Positions 1 through 11,291 are shown, counted from the first letter of the stretch. The stretch is 64,000 bases of DNA from Pseudomonas sp. W4I3 (GCF_030816195.1 NZ_JAUSXS010000001.1:1077501-1141500), one strand, 5' to 3'. Notes: generated from the sequence alone by a model not told the origin. Made by a program: numbers and translations.

Positions 1-135
1 CCGGCGGCCCTGTATTACCTGTGCGCGAAAAAATGGCACGGCACGATGCCCGATCAACTGATCCTGCCGGTCGAGCAGGACAGCGTTGTACCCACGCCAA
101 CAAGCGGGACCGGTCGCGCTGCGGCGCAGGCCTGA
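1..135 (+). CDS. C-terminal end of a membrane permease, probably a hut-linked cytosine/urocanate-type transporter (partial)
   Basis: An open frame enters from the left edge and ends with TGA at 133-135, giving 44 residues. It reads as a membrane segment end (AALYYLCAKKW) followed by a short hydrophilic tail. Its position directly upstream of hutX suggests an NCS1-type permease such as the urocanate or cytosine transporters found in Pseudomonas hut loci. Too little sequence is present to prove the family, so the identity is inferred from context only. It runs in the same direction as hutXWV, 68 bases upstream. Confidence 0.4.
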   Translation, partial: PAALYYLCAKKWHGTMPDQLILPVEQDSVVPTPTSGTGRAAAQA

Positions 136-203
136 CGGGACGTGGACAAGGCAGGATGCCTTTTGACTGCCGTAATCCATTTCATGATTGGGAGCGTCAC
201 ACA

Positions 204-1169
204 ATGAAAATGCATAAGACTCTGCTGACCCCGTTGCTTTGCGCTGGCTTGCTGGCAAGCGCCGGCGCCCAGGCGGCCGGCTGGTGCGAATCCGGTAAGC
301 CGGTGAAGTTCGCCGGGTTGAACTGGGAAAGCGGCATGTTGCTCACCGACATCCTGCAAACCGTGCTGGAAAAAGGCTACGACTGCAAAACCGACAGCCT
401 GCCGGGCAACTCCATCACCATGGAAAACGCCCTGAGCAGTAACGACATCCAGGTGTTTGCCGAAGAGTGGGTCGGGCGCAGCGAGGTCTGGAACAAGGCC
501 GAGAAGGCCGGCAAGGTCGTCGGCGTTGGCGCCCCTGTCGTGGGCGCTATCGAAGGCTGGTACGTGCCGCGCTACGTGATCGAAGGCGATGCCAAGCGCA
601 AGCTGGAAGCCAAGGCCCCGGACCTGAAAAATATTGCGGACCTGGCCAAGTACGCCGCGGTGTTCAAGGATCAGGAAGAGCCGTCCAAGGGCCGCTTCTA
701 CAATTGCCCGGCCGGCTGGACCTGCGAACTGGACAACAGTGAAATGCTGAAAAGCTACGGCTTGGAGAGCACTTACACCAACTTCCGCCCCGGCACCGGC
801 CCGGCGCTGGATGCGGCAGTTCTGTCGAGCTACAAGCGCGGCGAGCCGATCCTGTTCTACTACTGGTCGCCGACGCCACTGATGGGCCAGGTCGACCTGG
901 TCAAGCTCGAAGAAAAACCGGGTGTGGATAAAAGCGTGAGCATCAAGGTCGGCCTGTCCAAGGCCTTCCACGAGCAAGCGCCGGAACTGGTGGCCGTGCT
1001 GGAAAAGGTCAACCTGCCCATCGACCTGCTGAATCAGAACCTCGGCCGCATGGCCAAAGAGCGAATCGAGTCGCCGAAACTGGCGAAAATTTTCCTCAAG
1101 GAACATCCTGAAGTCTGGCACGCCTGGGTGAGCGACGACGCAGCCAAGAAAATCGACGCGGCCTTGTAG
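204..1169 (+). CDS. hutX: HutX, periplasmic substrate-binding protein of the histidine ABC importer
   Basis: A 321-residue protein with a clear Sec signal peptide (basic MKMHK, hydrophobic core, then GAQA-AG near residue 27). The mature part resembles the OpuAC/ProX glycine-betaine type binding proteins used by Pseudomonas for histidine. A longer reading frame exists upstream, but ATG 204 follows a GGGAG ribosome-binding site and places the signal peptide at the N-terminus. hutW and hutV follow, so the three genes form one importer that delivers histidine to HutH. Specificity is inferred from family and position in the hut locus. Confidence 0.88.
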   Translation: MKMHKTLLTPLLCAGLLASAGAQAAGWCESGKPVKFAGLNWESGMLLTDILQTVLEKGYDCKTDSLPGNSITMENALSSNDIQVFAEEWVGRSEVWNKAEKAGKVVGVGAPVVGAIEGWYVPRYVIEGDAKRKLEAKAPDLKNIADLAKYAAVFKDQEEPSKGRFYNCPAGWTCELDNSEMLKSYGLESTYTNFRPGTGPALDAAVLSSYKRGEPILFYYWSPTPLMGQVDLVKLEEKPGVDKSVSIKVGLSKAFHEQAPELVAVLEKVNLPIDLLNQNLGRMAKERIESPKLAKIFLKEHPEVWHAWVSDDAAKKIDAAL

Positions 1170-1240
1170 GTCAAGCGTGTCCGGCTACCCTCAGGGGCAG
1201 CCGGACGCCTGGCCTCAACCCATTGGATCGAGAGCACGCT

Positions 1241-2088
1241 ATGTTTCCTGAGAGTTTTACGTTTTCCATCGCCGACTGGGTCAACGGTTGGGTGGACTCG
1301 CTGGTCACCAACTACGGCGACGTGTTCCGGCACATTTCCGACACCCTGCTATGGGCCATCGTCAACCTGGAAGGCCTGCTGCGCGCCGCCCCTTGGTGGC
1401 TGATGCTGGCCATCGTTGGCGTCATCGCCTGGCACGCCACCCGCAAGGTGGTGACCACGGTCGTGATCGTCGGTTTGCTGTTCCTCGTCGGCGCGGTTGG
1501 CCTGTGGGACAAACTGATGCAGACCCTGGCGCTGATGATGGTCGCCACGGTGATTTCGGTGCTGATCGGGATCCCGTTGGGCATCCTTTCCGCGCGCAGC
1601 AATCGCTTGCGTTCGGTGCTGATGCCGTTGCTCGACATCATGCAAACCATGCCCAGCTTCGTGTACCTGATCCCGGTGCTGATGCTGTTCGGCCTGGGCA
1701 AGGTACCGGCGATTTTTGCCACGGTCATTTACGCCGCGCCGCCGCTGATTCGCCTGACTGACCTGGGCATCCGCCAGGTCGACGGCGAAGTCATGGAGGC
1801 CATCAACGCCTTCGGCGCCAACCGCTGGCAGCAGCTGTTCGGCGTGCAACTGCCGTTGGCGCTGCCGAGCATCATGGCGGGTATCAACCAGACCACCATG
1901 ATGGCGTTGTCGATGGTGGTGATCGCCTCGATGATCGGCGCCCGAGGCTTGGGTGAAGACGTGCTCGTCGGCATCCAGACCCTCAACGTCGGCCGCGGCC
2001 TCGAAGCCGGGTTGGCGATCGTGATTCTCGCCGTGGTCATCGACCGCATTACCCAGGCCTATGGTCGTCCACGGCATGAGGCGAGCAA

Positions 2089-2092
<4 letters not shown>
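1241..2092 (+). CDS. hutW: HutW, permease subunit of the histidine ABC importer
   Basis: A 283-residue integral membrane protein of the ProW/OpuAB permease family with about six to seven hydrophobic segments. The cytoplasmic coupling loop is visible as [20 protein letters not shown] near residue 190. ATG 1241 is chosen because a GAGAG stands 7 bases upstream; a TTG six codons earlier is the alternative. The gene overlaps hutV by four bases (ATGA), which supports coupled translation. It forms the membrane channel served by HutX and HutV. Confidence 0.9.
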
Positions 2093-2913
<821 letters not shown>

Positions 2914-2920
2914 CGGGCGC

Positions 2921-3039
2921 CATCGGGAGCAAGCCCCCTCCCACAGTGGAATGCATTCCAAATCAGGAAGGGGCAGGGGTCATACCCCATTCACAGGGGG
3001 AATGCATTCCAGATGTGGGAGGGGGCTTGCCCCCGATGA
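2921..3039. repeat. REP element cluster (GTGGGAGGGGGCTTGC family) between hutV and hutH1
   Basis: Two inverted copies of the 16-base core lie at 2922-2945 and 3014-3037. Between them the palindrome GGAATGCATTCC occurs twice (2948-2959 and 2999-3010), with a degenerate third G-rich half between. The unit sits 8 bases after the hutV stop and about 35 bases before hutH1, inside what is probably one transcription unit, so it may stabilise or attenuate the mRNA. Confidence 0.9.
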
Positions 3040-3073
3040 GGCCGGCAAAGCTGCACAAGAATTGGAAGAAGGT

Positions 3074-4588
3074 ATGAACATGTCCCAGGCAACAAACATC
3101 ACCCTCGCCGATACGCCATTGCGCTGGCAGGACGTGGTCGCCGTCGCTCGCCACGGCGCAGTGCTCGAACTGTCGGGCCACGCCTGGGCGCGCATCGACA
3201 ATGCCCAGGCCATCGTGCAGTGCATCGTCGCCAGCGGCGAGCGCGCCTATGGCGTGAACACCGGCCTGGGCGCGCTGTGCAATGTATCGCTCAAGGGCGA
3301 TCAACTGAGCCAGTTGTCGCGCAACACTTTGCTGAGCCACGCCTGCGGTGTCGGCCCGGTACTGAGCGATGAGCAGACCCGCGCGGTTATCTGCGCCGCC
3401 ATCATCAACTACAGCCACGGCAAATCCGGCGTGCATCCGCAAGTAGTGCGGGCGCTGCTGGCGCTGCTCAACCACGGCATCACGCCCCAAGTACCGTCCC
3501 AGGGTTCGGTCGGTTACCTGACCCACATGGCCCATGTCGGCGTGGCGCTGCTTGGCGTCGGCAACGTCAGCTATCGCGGCCAGGTGGTGCCGGCGCAAGC
3601 GGCACTGGCCGCCGAAGGTTTGCAGCCGGTGGTACTCGGCGCCAAGGATGGCCTGTGCCTGGTCAACGGTACGCCGTGCATGACCGGCCTGAGCTGCCTG
3701 GCCCTGGCCGATGCGCACCACTTGCTGGAATGGGCCGATGTGATCGGTGCCATGAGCTTCGAAGCCCAGCGCGGCCAGATCGATGCGTTCGACGCAGAGA
3801 TCATCGCCCTCAAGCCCCATGCGGGCATGCAGCACGTCGGCCGGCGCCTGCGCGCCTTGCTCGACGGCAGTGAAGTGATCGCCAGCAGCCACGGCATTCG
3901 CACCCAGGACGCCTTGAGCCTGCGCTCGATCCCGCAGATCCACGGCGCGGCGCGTGATCAGCTGGAGCACGCGACTCGTCAGATCGAGACCGAACTCAAC
4001 AGCGTCACGGACAACCCGCTGGTGCTCGGCACCCCGCAGCATTACCGCGTGGTGTCCCAGGCCAACCCCCACGGGCAGTCGGTGGCGCTGGCCGCCGACC
4101 TGCTCGCCATCGCCATGGCCGAAATCGGCTCGGTGGCCGAACGCCGCCTGGACCGCCTGATCAACCCGCACGTCAGCGGCCTGCCGGCGTTCCTGGTGAG
4201 CAACCCCGGGGTCAACTCCGGAATGATGATCGTGCAGTACGTCGCTGCGTCGTTGTGCGGGCAAAACCGCCAATTGGCGCAACCGGCGGTGCTCGACAAT
4301 TTCGTCACCTCGGGCCTGCAGGAAGACCACCTGAGCATGGGCACCAACGCCGCGCTCAAGCTGCACCAGGTACTGACCAACGTTACCCAGATTCTGGCCA
4401 TCGAATACTTGCTGGCAGCCCAGGCGTTCGAGTTCCTCAAGGACCAGCGCTTCGGCGCCGGCACCGACCGCGCCTGGCGCTTGCTGCGCGAGAAGGTACC
4501 GGCCTATGAGCAGGACCGCTGGCTGGCGCCGGACATCGCGGCGGCGGCCGATCTGCTCAAGCACACCGCATCACCGAACGTGCACTGA
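3074..4588 (+). CDS. hutH1: HutH1, histidine ammonia-lyase paralogue lacking the MIO cofactor triad
   Basis: A 504-residue member of the aromatic amino acid lyase family, aligned end to end with the second HutH. Tyr59, His89, Asn198, Arg284 and Glu417 match conserved active-site positions. However, where active enzymes read [14 protein letters not shown] this protein reads GSVGYLTHMAH (from residue 144). The three residues Ala-Ser-Gly that cyclise to the MIO electrophile are deleted in frame. The active-site Tyr is Leu281 and the active-site Phe is Pro332. It therefore should not deaminate histidine by the known mechanism. I recall reports that only the second hutH is functional in a P. fluorescens strain. 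Start ATG 3074, or ATG 3080, which has better spacing from GAAGG. Confidence 0.85.
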   Translation: MNMSQATNITLADTPLRWQDVVAVARHGAVLELSGHAWARIDNAQAIVQCIVASGERAYGVNTGLGALCNVSLKGDQLSQLSRNTLLSHACGVGPVLSDEQTRAVICAAIINYSHGKSGVHPQVVRALLALLNHGITPQVPSQGSVGYLTHMAHVGVALLGVGNVSYRGQVVPAQAALAAEGLQPVVLGAKDGLCLVNGTPCMTGLSCLALADAHHLLEWADVIGAMSFEAQRGQIDAFDAEIIALKPHAGMQHVGRRLRALLDGSEVIASSHGIRTQDALSLRSIPQIHGAARDQLEHATRQIETELNSVTDNPLVLGTPQHYRVVSQANPHGQSVALAADLLAIAMAEIGSVAERRLDRLINPHVSGLPAFLVSNPGVNSGMMIVQYVAASLCGQNRQLAQPAVLDNFVTSGLQEDHLSMGTNAALKLHQVLTNVTQILAIEYLLAAQAFEFLKDQRFGAGTDRAWRLLREKVPAYEQDRWLAPDIAAAADLLKHTASPNVH

Positions 4589-4627
4589 ATACCTATTCAA
4601 AAAGAACAATTCACAAGGAGAACGAAT

Positions 4628-6160
4628 GTGACTGCGCTAAACCTGATTCCAGGCCAACTGAGCCTCGCCCAACTGCGGGCCATCTACCAGCAGCCGGTAA
4701 CCCTCAGTCTGGATGACAGCGCCACGGCGCAGATCGACGCCAGTGTGGCCTGTGTGGAGCAGATTCTCGCCGAGAACCGCACCGCGTATGGCATCAACAC
4801 CGGTTTCGGCCTGCTGGCCTCGACCCGTATCGCCAGTGAAGACCTGGAAAATCTCCAGCGTTCCCTGGTGCTGTCCCACGCCGCCGGTGTGGGTGAGCCG
4901 ATCAGCGATGCGCTGGTGCGGCTGGTCATGGTGCTCAAGGTCAACAGCCTGAGCCGTGGGTTCTCCGGGATCCGTCGGCAAGTGATCGACGCGCTGATCG
5001 CCCTGATCAACGCCGAGGTGTATCCGCATATTCCGCTCAAGGGCTCGGTCGGTGCGTCCGGTGACCTGGCGCCGCTGGCCCATATGTCCCTGGTGCTGCT
5101 GGGCGAAGGCAAGGCACGTTACAAAGGCCAATGGCTCTCGGCAACCGACGCGCTGAAGGTCGCTGGCCTCACGCCGCTGACCCTCGCCGCCAAGGAGGGC
5201 CTGGCCTTGCTCAACGGCACCCAGGTGTCCACCGCCTACGCCTTGCGCGGCCTGTTCGAAGGCGAAGACCTGTTCGCCGGCGCCCTTGCCTGCGGTGCCC
5301 TGACCGTGGAAGCGGTGCTCGGCTCGCGCTCGCCGTTCGACGCACGGATTCACGCCGCACGCGGCCAGCGTGGGCAGATCGATGCGGCGGCGGCCTATCG
5401 TGACCTGCTCGGCGAAAGCAGCCAGGTGTCCCAATCGCACCAGAACTGCGACAAGGTCCAAGACCCGTACTCCCTGCGCTGCCAGCCGCAAGTGATGGGG
5501 GCCTGCCTGACCCAGTTCCGCCAGGCCGCTGAAGTGCTGGTGGTGGAAGCCAACGCGGTTTCGGATAACCCGCTGGTGTTCGCCGCTGAAGGCGATGTGA
5601 TTTCCGGCGGTAACTTTCACGCCGAGCCTGTGGCCATGGCCGCAGACAACATGGCCCTGGCCATCGCCGAAATCGGCTCGCTCAGTGAGCGCCGTATCTC
5701 GTTGATGATGGACAAGCACATGTCGCAATTGCCGCCGTTCCTGGTGGGCAATGGCGGGGTCAACTCCGGTTTCATGATCGCCCAGGTGACAGCCGCGGCG
5801 CTCGCCAGCGAGAACAAGGCGCTGGCCCATCCCCATAGCGTCGACAGCCTGCCGACGTCGGCTAACCAGGAAGACCATGTGTCCATGGCTCCGGCCGCGG
5901 GCAAGCGCCTGTGGGAAATGGCCGAGAACACCCGGGGTGTGCTCGCGGTGGAGTGGCTCGCCGCCTGCCAGGGCCTGGACCTGCGCGACGGCTTGAAAAC
6001 CTCGTCGAAGCTGGAAAAAGCCCGTGGGCTGCTGCGCGACAAGGTAGCGTTCTACGAGAAAGACCGCTTCTTCGCCCCGGACATCAACGCCGCCAGCGAA
6101 CTGCTCGCCAGCCGCTGCCTGAATGAGCTGGTGCCGGCCAAGTTGCTGCCAAGCCTGTAA
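4628..6160 (+). CDS. hutH2: HutH2, catalytically complete histidine ammonia-lyase
   Basis: A 510-residue enzyme that converts L-histidine to urocanate and ammonia, the first step of histidine breakdown. The MIO-forming Ala-Ser-Gly is present in [14 protein letters not shown] (serine at about residue 143), with [23 protein letters not shown] and NQEDHVSM all conserved. Length equals the characterised Pseudomonas putida enzyme. The start is GTG 4628, seven bases after AAGGAG. An ATG at 4626 lies in another frame and meets TGA at once. It follows hutH1 by 39 bases and is presumably co-transcribed. Confidence 0.96.
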   Translation: MTALNLIPGQLSLAQLRAIYQQPVTLSLDDSATAQIDASVACVEQILAENRTAYGINTGFGLLASTRIASEDLENLQRSLVLSHAAGVGEPISDALVRLVMVLKVNSLSRGFSGIRRQVIDALIALINAEVYPHIPLKGSVGASGDLAPLAHMSLVLLGEGKARYKGQWLSATDALKVAGLTPLTLAAKEGLALLNGTQVSTAYALRGLFEGEDLFAGALACGALTVEAVLGSRSPFDARIHAARGQRGQIDAAAAYRDLLGESSQVSQSHQNCDKVQDPYSLRCQPQVMGACLTQFRQAAEVLVVEANAVSDNPLVFAAEGDVISGGNFHAEPVAMAADNMALAIAEIGSLSERRISLMMDKHMSQLPPFLVGNGGVNSGFMIAQVTAAALASENKALAHPHSVDSLPTSANQEDHVSMAPAAGKRLWEMAENTRGVLAVEWLAACQGLDLRDGLKTSSKLEKARGLLRDKVAFYEKDRFFAPDINAASELLASRCLNELVPAKLLPSL

Positions 6161-6176
6161 CCCACCGCCGCCCCAT

Positions 6177-6276
6177 TGTAGGAGCGAGCTTGCTCGCGAA
6201 AATCGCCAACGCTGACGCGACGAACCTGACACCCCTCGGCGCTCTCAGGTTTTTCGCGAGCAAGCTCGCTCCTACA
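6177..6276. repeat. Paired REP (GTAGGAGCGAGCTTGCTCGC family) between hutH2 and hutT
   Basis: An inverted pair with arms at 6177-6202 and 6250-6276, separated by about 48 bases. It starts 16 bases after the hutH2 stop. The remaining bases to hutT (6277-6321) hold an A-rich stretch and the ribosome-binding site GGGACGAG. Confidence 0.92.
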
Positions 6277-6321
6277 GGAGATGTCGATTTTTTCTCAGGA
6301 TAAAAATAATAGGGACGAGAA

Positions 6322-7731
6322 ATGCACCAGCAAGAAACAGGTTTGAAACGCGGGCTCAACGCCCGACATATTCGCTTCATGGCCCTCGGTTCCGCGATCG
6401 GGACCGGGCTGTTCTACGGTTCTGCCTCAGCCATCCAGATGGCCGGCCCCGCCGTGCTGCTGGCCTACCTGATCGGCGGCGCCGCAGTATTCATGGTGAT
6501 GCGCGCCCTCGGCGAAATGGCCGTGCACAACCCCGTATCCGGCTCCTTTGGCCACTACGCCAGCACCTACCTGGGGCCGATGGCCGGGTTTATCCTCGGC
6601 TGGACCTACGCGTTTGAAATGATCATCGTCTGCCTCGCCGACGTCACCGCGTTCGGTATCTACATGGGCTTCTGGTTTCCCGAGGTGGCACGTTGGGTCT
6701 GGGTGCTCGGCATTGTGTTTCTGATCGGCGGCCTGAACCTGTGCAACGTCAAAGTGTTTGGCGAGATGGAGTTCTGGCTGTCGCTGCTCAAGGTCGGGGC
6801 CATTGTCGCGATGATCCTCGGCGGTTTCGGCATCATGCTGTTCGGTATTCATTCGGCCGGTGAAAACCAGGCCGCTGGCTTGAGCAATCTGTGGGCGCAC
6901 GGCGGTTTCATGCCCAACGGCATTGGCGGCCTGATCGCGTCCTTCGCCGTGGTGATGTTTGCCTTCGGCGGCATCGAAATCATCGGTATCACCGCCGGCG
7001 AAGCCAAGGATCCGCAGCGCGTGATTCCCAAGGCGATCAACGCCGTGCCGCTGCGCATCCTGCTGTTCTACGTGCTGACCCTGTTTGTGCTGATGGCGAT
7101 CTACCCGTGGCCGCAGATTGGCAGCCAGGGCAGCCCGTTCGTGCAGATCTTCAGTAACCTGGGTATCGGCTCGGCGGCGACCATCCTCAATATCGTGGTG
7201 ATCTCGGCGGCGGTATCGGCCATCAACAGCGACATTTTTGGCGCCGGTCGCATGATGTACGGCCTGGCCCAGCAAGGGCAGGCGCCCAGGGGGTTCGCGC
7301 AGTTGTCCAGGCATGGCGTGCCGTGGATGACCGTGTTGGTGATGGGCGCCGCGTTGCTGGGCGGTGTGGTGCTCAACTACCTGATCCCGGAAAACGTGTT
7401 CCTGCTGATCGCGTCGATCGCCACCTTCGCCACCGTGTGGGTGTGGCTGATGATCCTGTTTACCCAGGTCGCCATGCGCCGCTCGATGACCAAGGCGCAA
7501 GTGGCCGAGCTGAAATTCCCGGTGCCGTTCTGGCCCTATGCGCCGGCTGCGGCCATTGTGTTCATGCTGTTTGTGTTTGGCGTGCTCGGTTACTTCCCCG
7601 ACACCCAGGCGGCCTTGATGGTCGGTGCGGTATGGATCGTGCTGCTGGTCGTTGCCTACCTGCTGTGGGTCAAACCCGCTGCCGGGCAAGCGGCCAAGGT
7701 CCATTACGAACCGGCTTTGTCTCATCGATAA
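6322..7731 (+). CDS. hutT: HutT, amino acid permease for histidine (APC superfamily)
   Basis: A 469-residue inner-membrane transporter with about twelve hydrophobic helices. The first helix carries the APC signature [11 protein letters not shown] near residue 24, and the sixth region carries [16 protein letters not shown], both typical of the proline/histidine/GABA permease branch. Between hutH2 and hutI it most likely imports histidine, in parallel with the HutXWV ABC system. The first is proton-linked and the second ATP-driven, so they may suit different histidine concentrations. Substrate is inferred from locus. Confidence 0.9.
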   Translation: MHQQETGLKRGLNARHIRFMALGSAIGTGLFYGSASAIQMAGPAVLLAYLIGGAAVFMVMRALGEMAVHNPVSGSFGHYASTYLGPMAGFILGWTYAFEMIIVCLADVTAFGIYMGFWFPEVARWVWVLGIVFLIGGLNLCNVKVFGEMEFWLSLLKVGAIVAMILGGFGIMLFGIHSAGENQAAGLSNLWAHGGFMPNGIGGLIASFAVVMFAFGGIEIIGITAGEAKDPQRVIPKAINAVPLRILLFYVLTLFVLMAIYPWPQIGSQGSPFVQIFSNLGIGSAATILNIVVISAAVSAINSDIFGAGRMMYGLAQQGQAPRGFAQLSRHGVPWMTVLVMGAALLGGVVLNYLIPENVFLLIASIATFATVWVWLMILFTQVAMRRSMTKAQVAELKFPVPFWPYAPAAAIVFMLFVFGVLGYFPDTQAALMVGAVWIVLLVVAYLLWVKPAAGQAAKVHYEPALSHR

Positions 7732-7746
7732 CTTAGGGAGGCGTTG

Positions 7747-8952
7747 ATGAAAACCCTTTGGCAACACTGCCACGTCGCAACCATGGCTCATGGCAAATAC
7801 TCGATCATCGAGGACGCGGCCATAGTCACCGCCGGTTCGCTCATCGAGTGGATCGGCCCGCGCAGCCAGGTGCCGACGGCGGACTACACCCAGGTGCATG
7901 ACCTGCAAGGCGCGTGGGTCACCCCCGGGCTGATCGACTGCCACACCCACACGGTGTTCGGCGGTAACCGCAGCGGCGAATTCGAACAGCGTCTGGAAGG
8001 CGTCAGCTATGCGGACATCGCGGCCAAGGGCGGCGGGATTGCCAGCACCGTGCGCGCTACCCGTGCGGCGACCGAAGACGAACTGTTTTTCAGCGCGGAA
8101 AAGCGCCTGCGCAGTCTGTTGCGCGACGGTGTGACCACGGTCGAGATCAAGTCCGGCTACGGCCTGGACCTGGCCAACGAACGCAAGATGCTGCGCGTGG
8201 CGCGCCGCCTTGGGCAAGCGCTGCCGGTAAGCGTGCGCGCCACCTGCCTGGCGGCCCATGCGTTACCGCCGGAGTACCAGGACCGCGCCGATGACTATAT
8301 CGAGCACATCTGCAACGAGATGCTGCCGGCCCTGGCCGCTGAGGGGTTGGTGGACGCGGTGGATGCGTTCTGTGAATACCTGGCGTTTTCCACCGAGCAG
8401 GTGGAGCGCGTGTTCAAAGTCGCCCAAAAACTCGGCCTGCCGGTGAAATTGCACGCCGAGCAATTGTCTTCCCTGCATGGCTCCAGCTTGGCAGCACGCT
8501 ACCACGCGTTGTCGGCGGACCATCTGGAATTCATGACCGAAGAGGACGCCATCGCCATGGCCGCAGCCGGCACCGTCGCCGTGTTGCTGCCGGGCGCTTT
8601 CTACTTCCTGCGCGAAACCCAGCTGCCGCCGATGGAAGCCCTGCGCAAGCACGGCGTGAAGATAGCGATCGCCAGCGACCTCAACCCTGGCACCTCGCCA
8701 GCGCTGTCGGTGCGCCTGATGCTGAACATGGCCTGCACCCTGTTCCGCATGACCCCCGAAGAGGCCCTCGCCGGCGCCACGCAACATGCGGCCACAGCGC
8801 TGGGCATGGGCGATACCCATGGCTCCCTGGAAGTGGGCAAGGTCGCGGATTTTGTCGCCTGGCAGATCGATCGTCCTGCCGACCTGGCCTATTGGCTGGG
8901 CGGCGAGCTGGATAAACGCGTCGTGCGCCACGGCGTCGACGTCACTGTATAA
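7747..8952 (+). CDS. hutI: HutI, imidazolonepropionase
   Basis: A 401-residue metal-dependent hydrolase that opens the ring of 4-imidazolone-5-propionate to give N-formimino-L-glutamate. The amidohydrolase metal motif HTH is at residues 66-68 ([10 protein letters not shown]). Later conserved parts include KLHAEQ and the metal aspartate region [13 protein letters not shown] 7747 is preferred over TTG 7744 because AGGGAGG lies 5 bases upstream. The stop overlaps the ribosome-binding site of hutG, so the two are tightly coupled. Confidence 0.95.
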   Translation: MKTLWQHCHVATMAHGKYSIIEDAAIVTAGSLIEWIGPRSQVPTADYTQVHDLQGAWVTPGLIDCHTHTVFGGNRSGEFEQRLEGVSYADIAAKGGGIASTVRATRAATEDELFFSAEKRLRSLLRDGVTTVEIKSGYGLDLANERKMLRVARRLGQALPVSVRATCLAAHALPPEYQDRADDYIEHICNEMLPALAAEGLVDAVDAFCEYLAFSTEQVERVFKVAQKLGLPVKLHAEQLSSLHGSSLAARYHALSADHLEFMTEEDAIAMAAAGTVAVLLPGAFYFLRETQLPPMEALRKHGVKIAIASDLNPGTSPALSVRLMLNMACTLFRMTPEEALAGATQHAATALGMGDTHGSLEVGKVADFVAWQIDRPADLAYWLGGELDKRVVRHGVDVTV

Positions 8953-8963
8953 GGAGTCGCGTT

Positions 8964-9764
8964 GTGGATAAGGTTCTGACATTCAAACAAGGCAACACAC
9001 CGCTGCTGATCAGCATGCCCCACGCCGGCCTGCGGCTGGCGCCTGCGGTGCAGGCCGGGTTGATCCCCGAAGCGCAAAGCCTGCCCGACACCGACTGGCA
9101 CATCCCGACCCTGTACGACTTTGCCGAAGAGCTCGGCGCCAGCACCCTGGCGGCGGAGTATTCGCGGTTTGTCATCGACCTGAACCGACCGTCGGATAAC
9201 AAGCCGCTCTACGCGGGTGCCACCACCGGCCTGTATCCCGAGACGCTGTTCGATGGCGTGCCGTTGTTCCGAGAAGGGCAGACACCGTCCGAAGCCGAGC
9301 GCGCGAGCTACCTGCAGAAGATCTGGGGGCCGTATCACCGCACACTGCAGGAGGAGCTTGCCCGCCTCAAAGCCGAGTTCGGCTACGCGTTGCTGTTCGA
9401 CGCCCATTCGATCCGCTCGGTGATCCCGCACCTGTTCGACGGCAAATTGCCTGACTTCAACCTCGGCACCTTCAACGGCGCCGCGTGCGATCCAGCATTG
9501 GCCAGCCAGCTTGAAGCCATCTGCGCCCAGCACCCGCACTACACCCATGTGCTGAACGGGCGCTTCAAGGGCGGCCACATAACCCGGCACTACGGTAACC
9601 CGGCGCAGGATATTCATGCGGTGCAGTTGGAGTTGTGCCAGAGCACTTATATGGAAGAGTTCGAGCCGTTCCGGTACCGCCCCGACCTCGCGGAGCCGAC
9701 GCAGGGGGTGTTGAAACAATTGCTGCAAGCTCTGCTGGCGTGGGGGCAAACGCATTATCGATAA
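8964..9764 (+). CDS. hutG: HutG, N-formylglutamate deformylase
   Basis: A 266-residue enzyme of the N-formylglutamate amidohydrolase family that releases glutamate and formate. The conserved pieces SMPHAGLRL, YSRFVIDLNRP, LFDAHSIRS and GRFKGGHITRHYG are visible. It is the last step of the five-step histidine pathway, which proceeds through formylglutamate in Pseudomonas. It begins with GTG 8964, preceded by AAGGAG at 8951-8956 that overlaps the hutI stop. The next 121 bases to pip show no convincing terminator. Confidence 0.95.
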   Translation: MDKVLTFKQGNTPLLISMPHAGLRLAPAVQAGLIPEAQSLPDTDWHIPTLYDFAEELGASTLAAEYSRFVIDLNRPSDNKPLYAGATTGLYPETLFDGVPLFREGQTPSEAERASYLQKIWGPYHRTLQEELARLKAEFGYALLFDAHSIRSVIPHLFDGKLPDFNLGTFNGAACDPALASQLEAICAQHPHYTHVLNGRFKGGHITRHYGNPAQDIHAVQLELCQSTYMEEFEPFRYRPDLAEPTQGVLKQLLQALLAWGQTHYR

Positions 9765-9885
9765 AGGCTGACCCCGGTCTACGCGCTCAAGGACATGCTC
9801 ATTGCACAATTCGGGTTTATGATGCCAGACGGCAGAATAATAGACGTCCCCCCTGGGATGAACCCGACACCCTACGGAGCGCGCA

Positions 9886-10857
9886 ATGCAGACTTGGTAC
9901 CCGCAGATCAAACCCTACGCCCGGCACGATCTGGCAGTCGATGATGTTCACACCCTGTACGTCGATGAAAGCGGCTCCCCCGAGGGCCTGCCTGTGGTTT
10001 TCATCCATGGCGGCCCCGGCTCCGGTTGTGATGCGCAGAGCCGTTGCTACTTCGATCCGAACCTGTACCGCATCGTCACCTTTGACCAACGCGGTTGCGG
10101 GCGCTCCACGCCCCGCGCCAGTCTGGAAAACAACACCACCTGGGACCTGGTCGCCGACCTTGAGCGCATCCGCGAGCACCTGGGCATCGACAAATGGGTG
10201 CTGTTCGGCGGCTCCTGGGGTTCGACATTGTCCCTGGCGTATGCGCAAACCCACCCCGAGCGCGTGCATGGCTTGATCGTGCGCGGCATCTTCCTGGCCC
10301 GCCCGCAGGACATCAAATGGTTCTACCAGGAGGGCGCGAGCCGCCTGTTCCCGGATTACTGGCAGGACTACCTGGCGCCGATTCCTGTGGAGGAGCGTCA
10401 CGACATGATCACGGCCTACCACAAGCGCCTCACCGGCAACGACCAGATCGCCCAGATGCACGCGGCCAAGGCCTGGTCCGGTTGGGAAGGGCGCATGCTG
10501 GGCCTGTGCCCGAGCCCGCAGCACGTCGAGCGCTTCTCCGAGCCACAGCGTGCGCTGTCGATTGCCCGCATCGAGTGTCATTACTTCACCAATGACTCGT
10601 TCCTTGAACCCAACCAGCTGATTCGCGACATGCACAAGATCGCCCATCTGCCTGGGGTCATCATCCACGGCCGCTACGATATGATTTGCACGCTGGATAA
10701 CGCCTGGGAGCTGCATCAGGCCTGGCCCAACAGTGAATTGCAGGTGATCCGCGAGGCCGGGCATGCTGCGTCCGAGCCTGGCATTACCGATGCGCTGGTA
10801 CGCGCAACCGGCGAAATGGCACGACGCCTGCTTGATTTACCGCCTGAAGAAGCATGA
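9886..10857 (+). CDS. pip: Proline iminopeptidase
   Basis: A 323-residue alpha/beta hydrolase that removes N-terminal proline from peptides, acting in the cytoplasm. The oxyanion motif HGGPG is at residues 41-45 and the nucleophile elbow GGSWGS holds Ser110. The acid and histidine are probably in HGRYDMIC and [16 protein letters not shown] at the start is typical of the S33 family. GGAG precedes the ATG. The stop overlaps the dtd start by four bases. Confidence 0.95.
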   Translation: MQTWYPQIKPYARHDLAVDDVHTLYVDESGSPEGLPVVFIHGGPGSGCDAQSRCYFDPNLYRIVTFDQRGCGRSTPRASLENNTTWDLVADLERIREHLGIDKWVLFGGSWGSTLSLAYAQTHPERVHGLIVRGIFLARPQDIKWFYQEGASRLFPDYWQDYLAPIPVEERHDMITAYHKRLTGNDQIAQMHAAKAWSGWEGRMLGLCPSPQHVERFSEPQRALSIARIECHYFTNDSFLEPNQLIRDMHKIAHLPGVIIHGRYDMICTLDNAWELHQAWPNSELQVIREAGHAASEPGITDALVRATGEMARRLLDLPPEEA

Positions 10858-11291
10858 AGGGCCTGTTGCAGCGGGTGCGAGGCGCCCGGGTCGAGGTGGC
10901 TGGCGAAGTAGTGGGGGCGATTGAACAGGGTTTGCTGGTGCTGGTGGCCGTGGAACCTACAGATACGCCCGAGAGCGCCGATAAACTGCTGCATAAGCTG
11001 CTTAACTATCGGGTGTTCAGCGACGATGAGGGCAAGATGAACCTGTCGTTGAAAGACATCGGCGGCGGTTTGCTGCTGGTGTCGCAGTTCACCCTGGCGG
11101 CGGACACCAAGAGCGGACTGCGACCAAGCTTCTCCACCGCGGCTGCGCCTGCTCTGGGAGCGGCGCTTTTTGAGCACTTGTTGTTACAAGCGCAACAATT
11201 GCATGGCAAGGTGGCATCAGGGCGTTTTGGCGCGGATATGCAGGTGCATTTGGTCAATGATGGCCCTGTGACCTTCCTCTTGCAGACCTGA
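10854..11291 (+). CDS. dtd: D-aminoacyl-tRNA deacylase
   Basis: A 145-residue protein that cleaves D-amino acids from mischarged tRNA, a chirality proofreading step. The two family motifs are present: SQFTLAADT around residue 80 and the C-terminal [11 protein letters not shown], which corresponds to the NxGPVT motif. Length is standard. The ATG overlaps the pip stop (ATGA), so it depends on pip transcription and translation. After it, 266 bases precede mdoG. Confidence 0.96.
   Translation: MKGLLQRVRGARVEVAGEVVGAIEQGLLVLVAVEPTDTPESADKLLHKLLNYRVFSDDEGKMNLSLKDIGGGLLLVSQFTLAADTKSGLRPSFSTAAAPALGAALFEHLLLQAQQLHGKVASGRFGADMQVHLVNDGPVTFLLQT

Noticed and set aside
3074..4588. HutH1 as a frameshifted or misassembled copy of HutH2
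   Set aside because: The frame is continuous, the DNA differs from hutH2 throughout, and the active-site changes occur at three separate places, so it is a separate paralogue.
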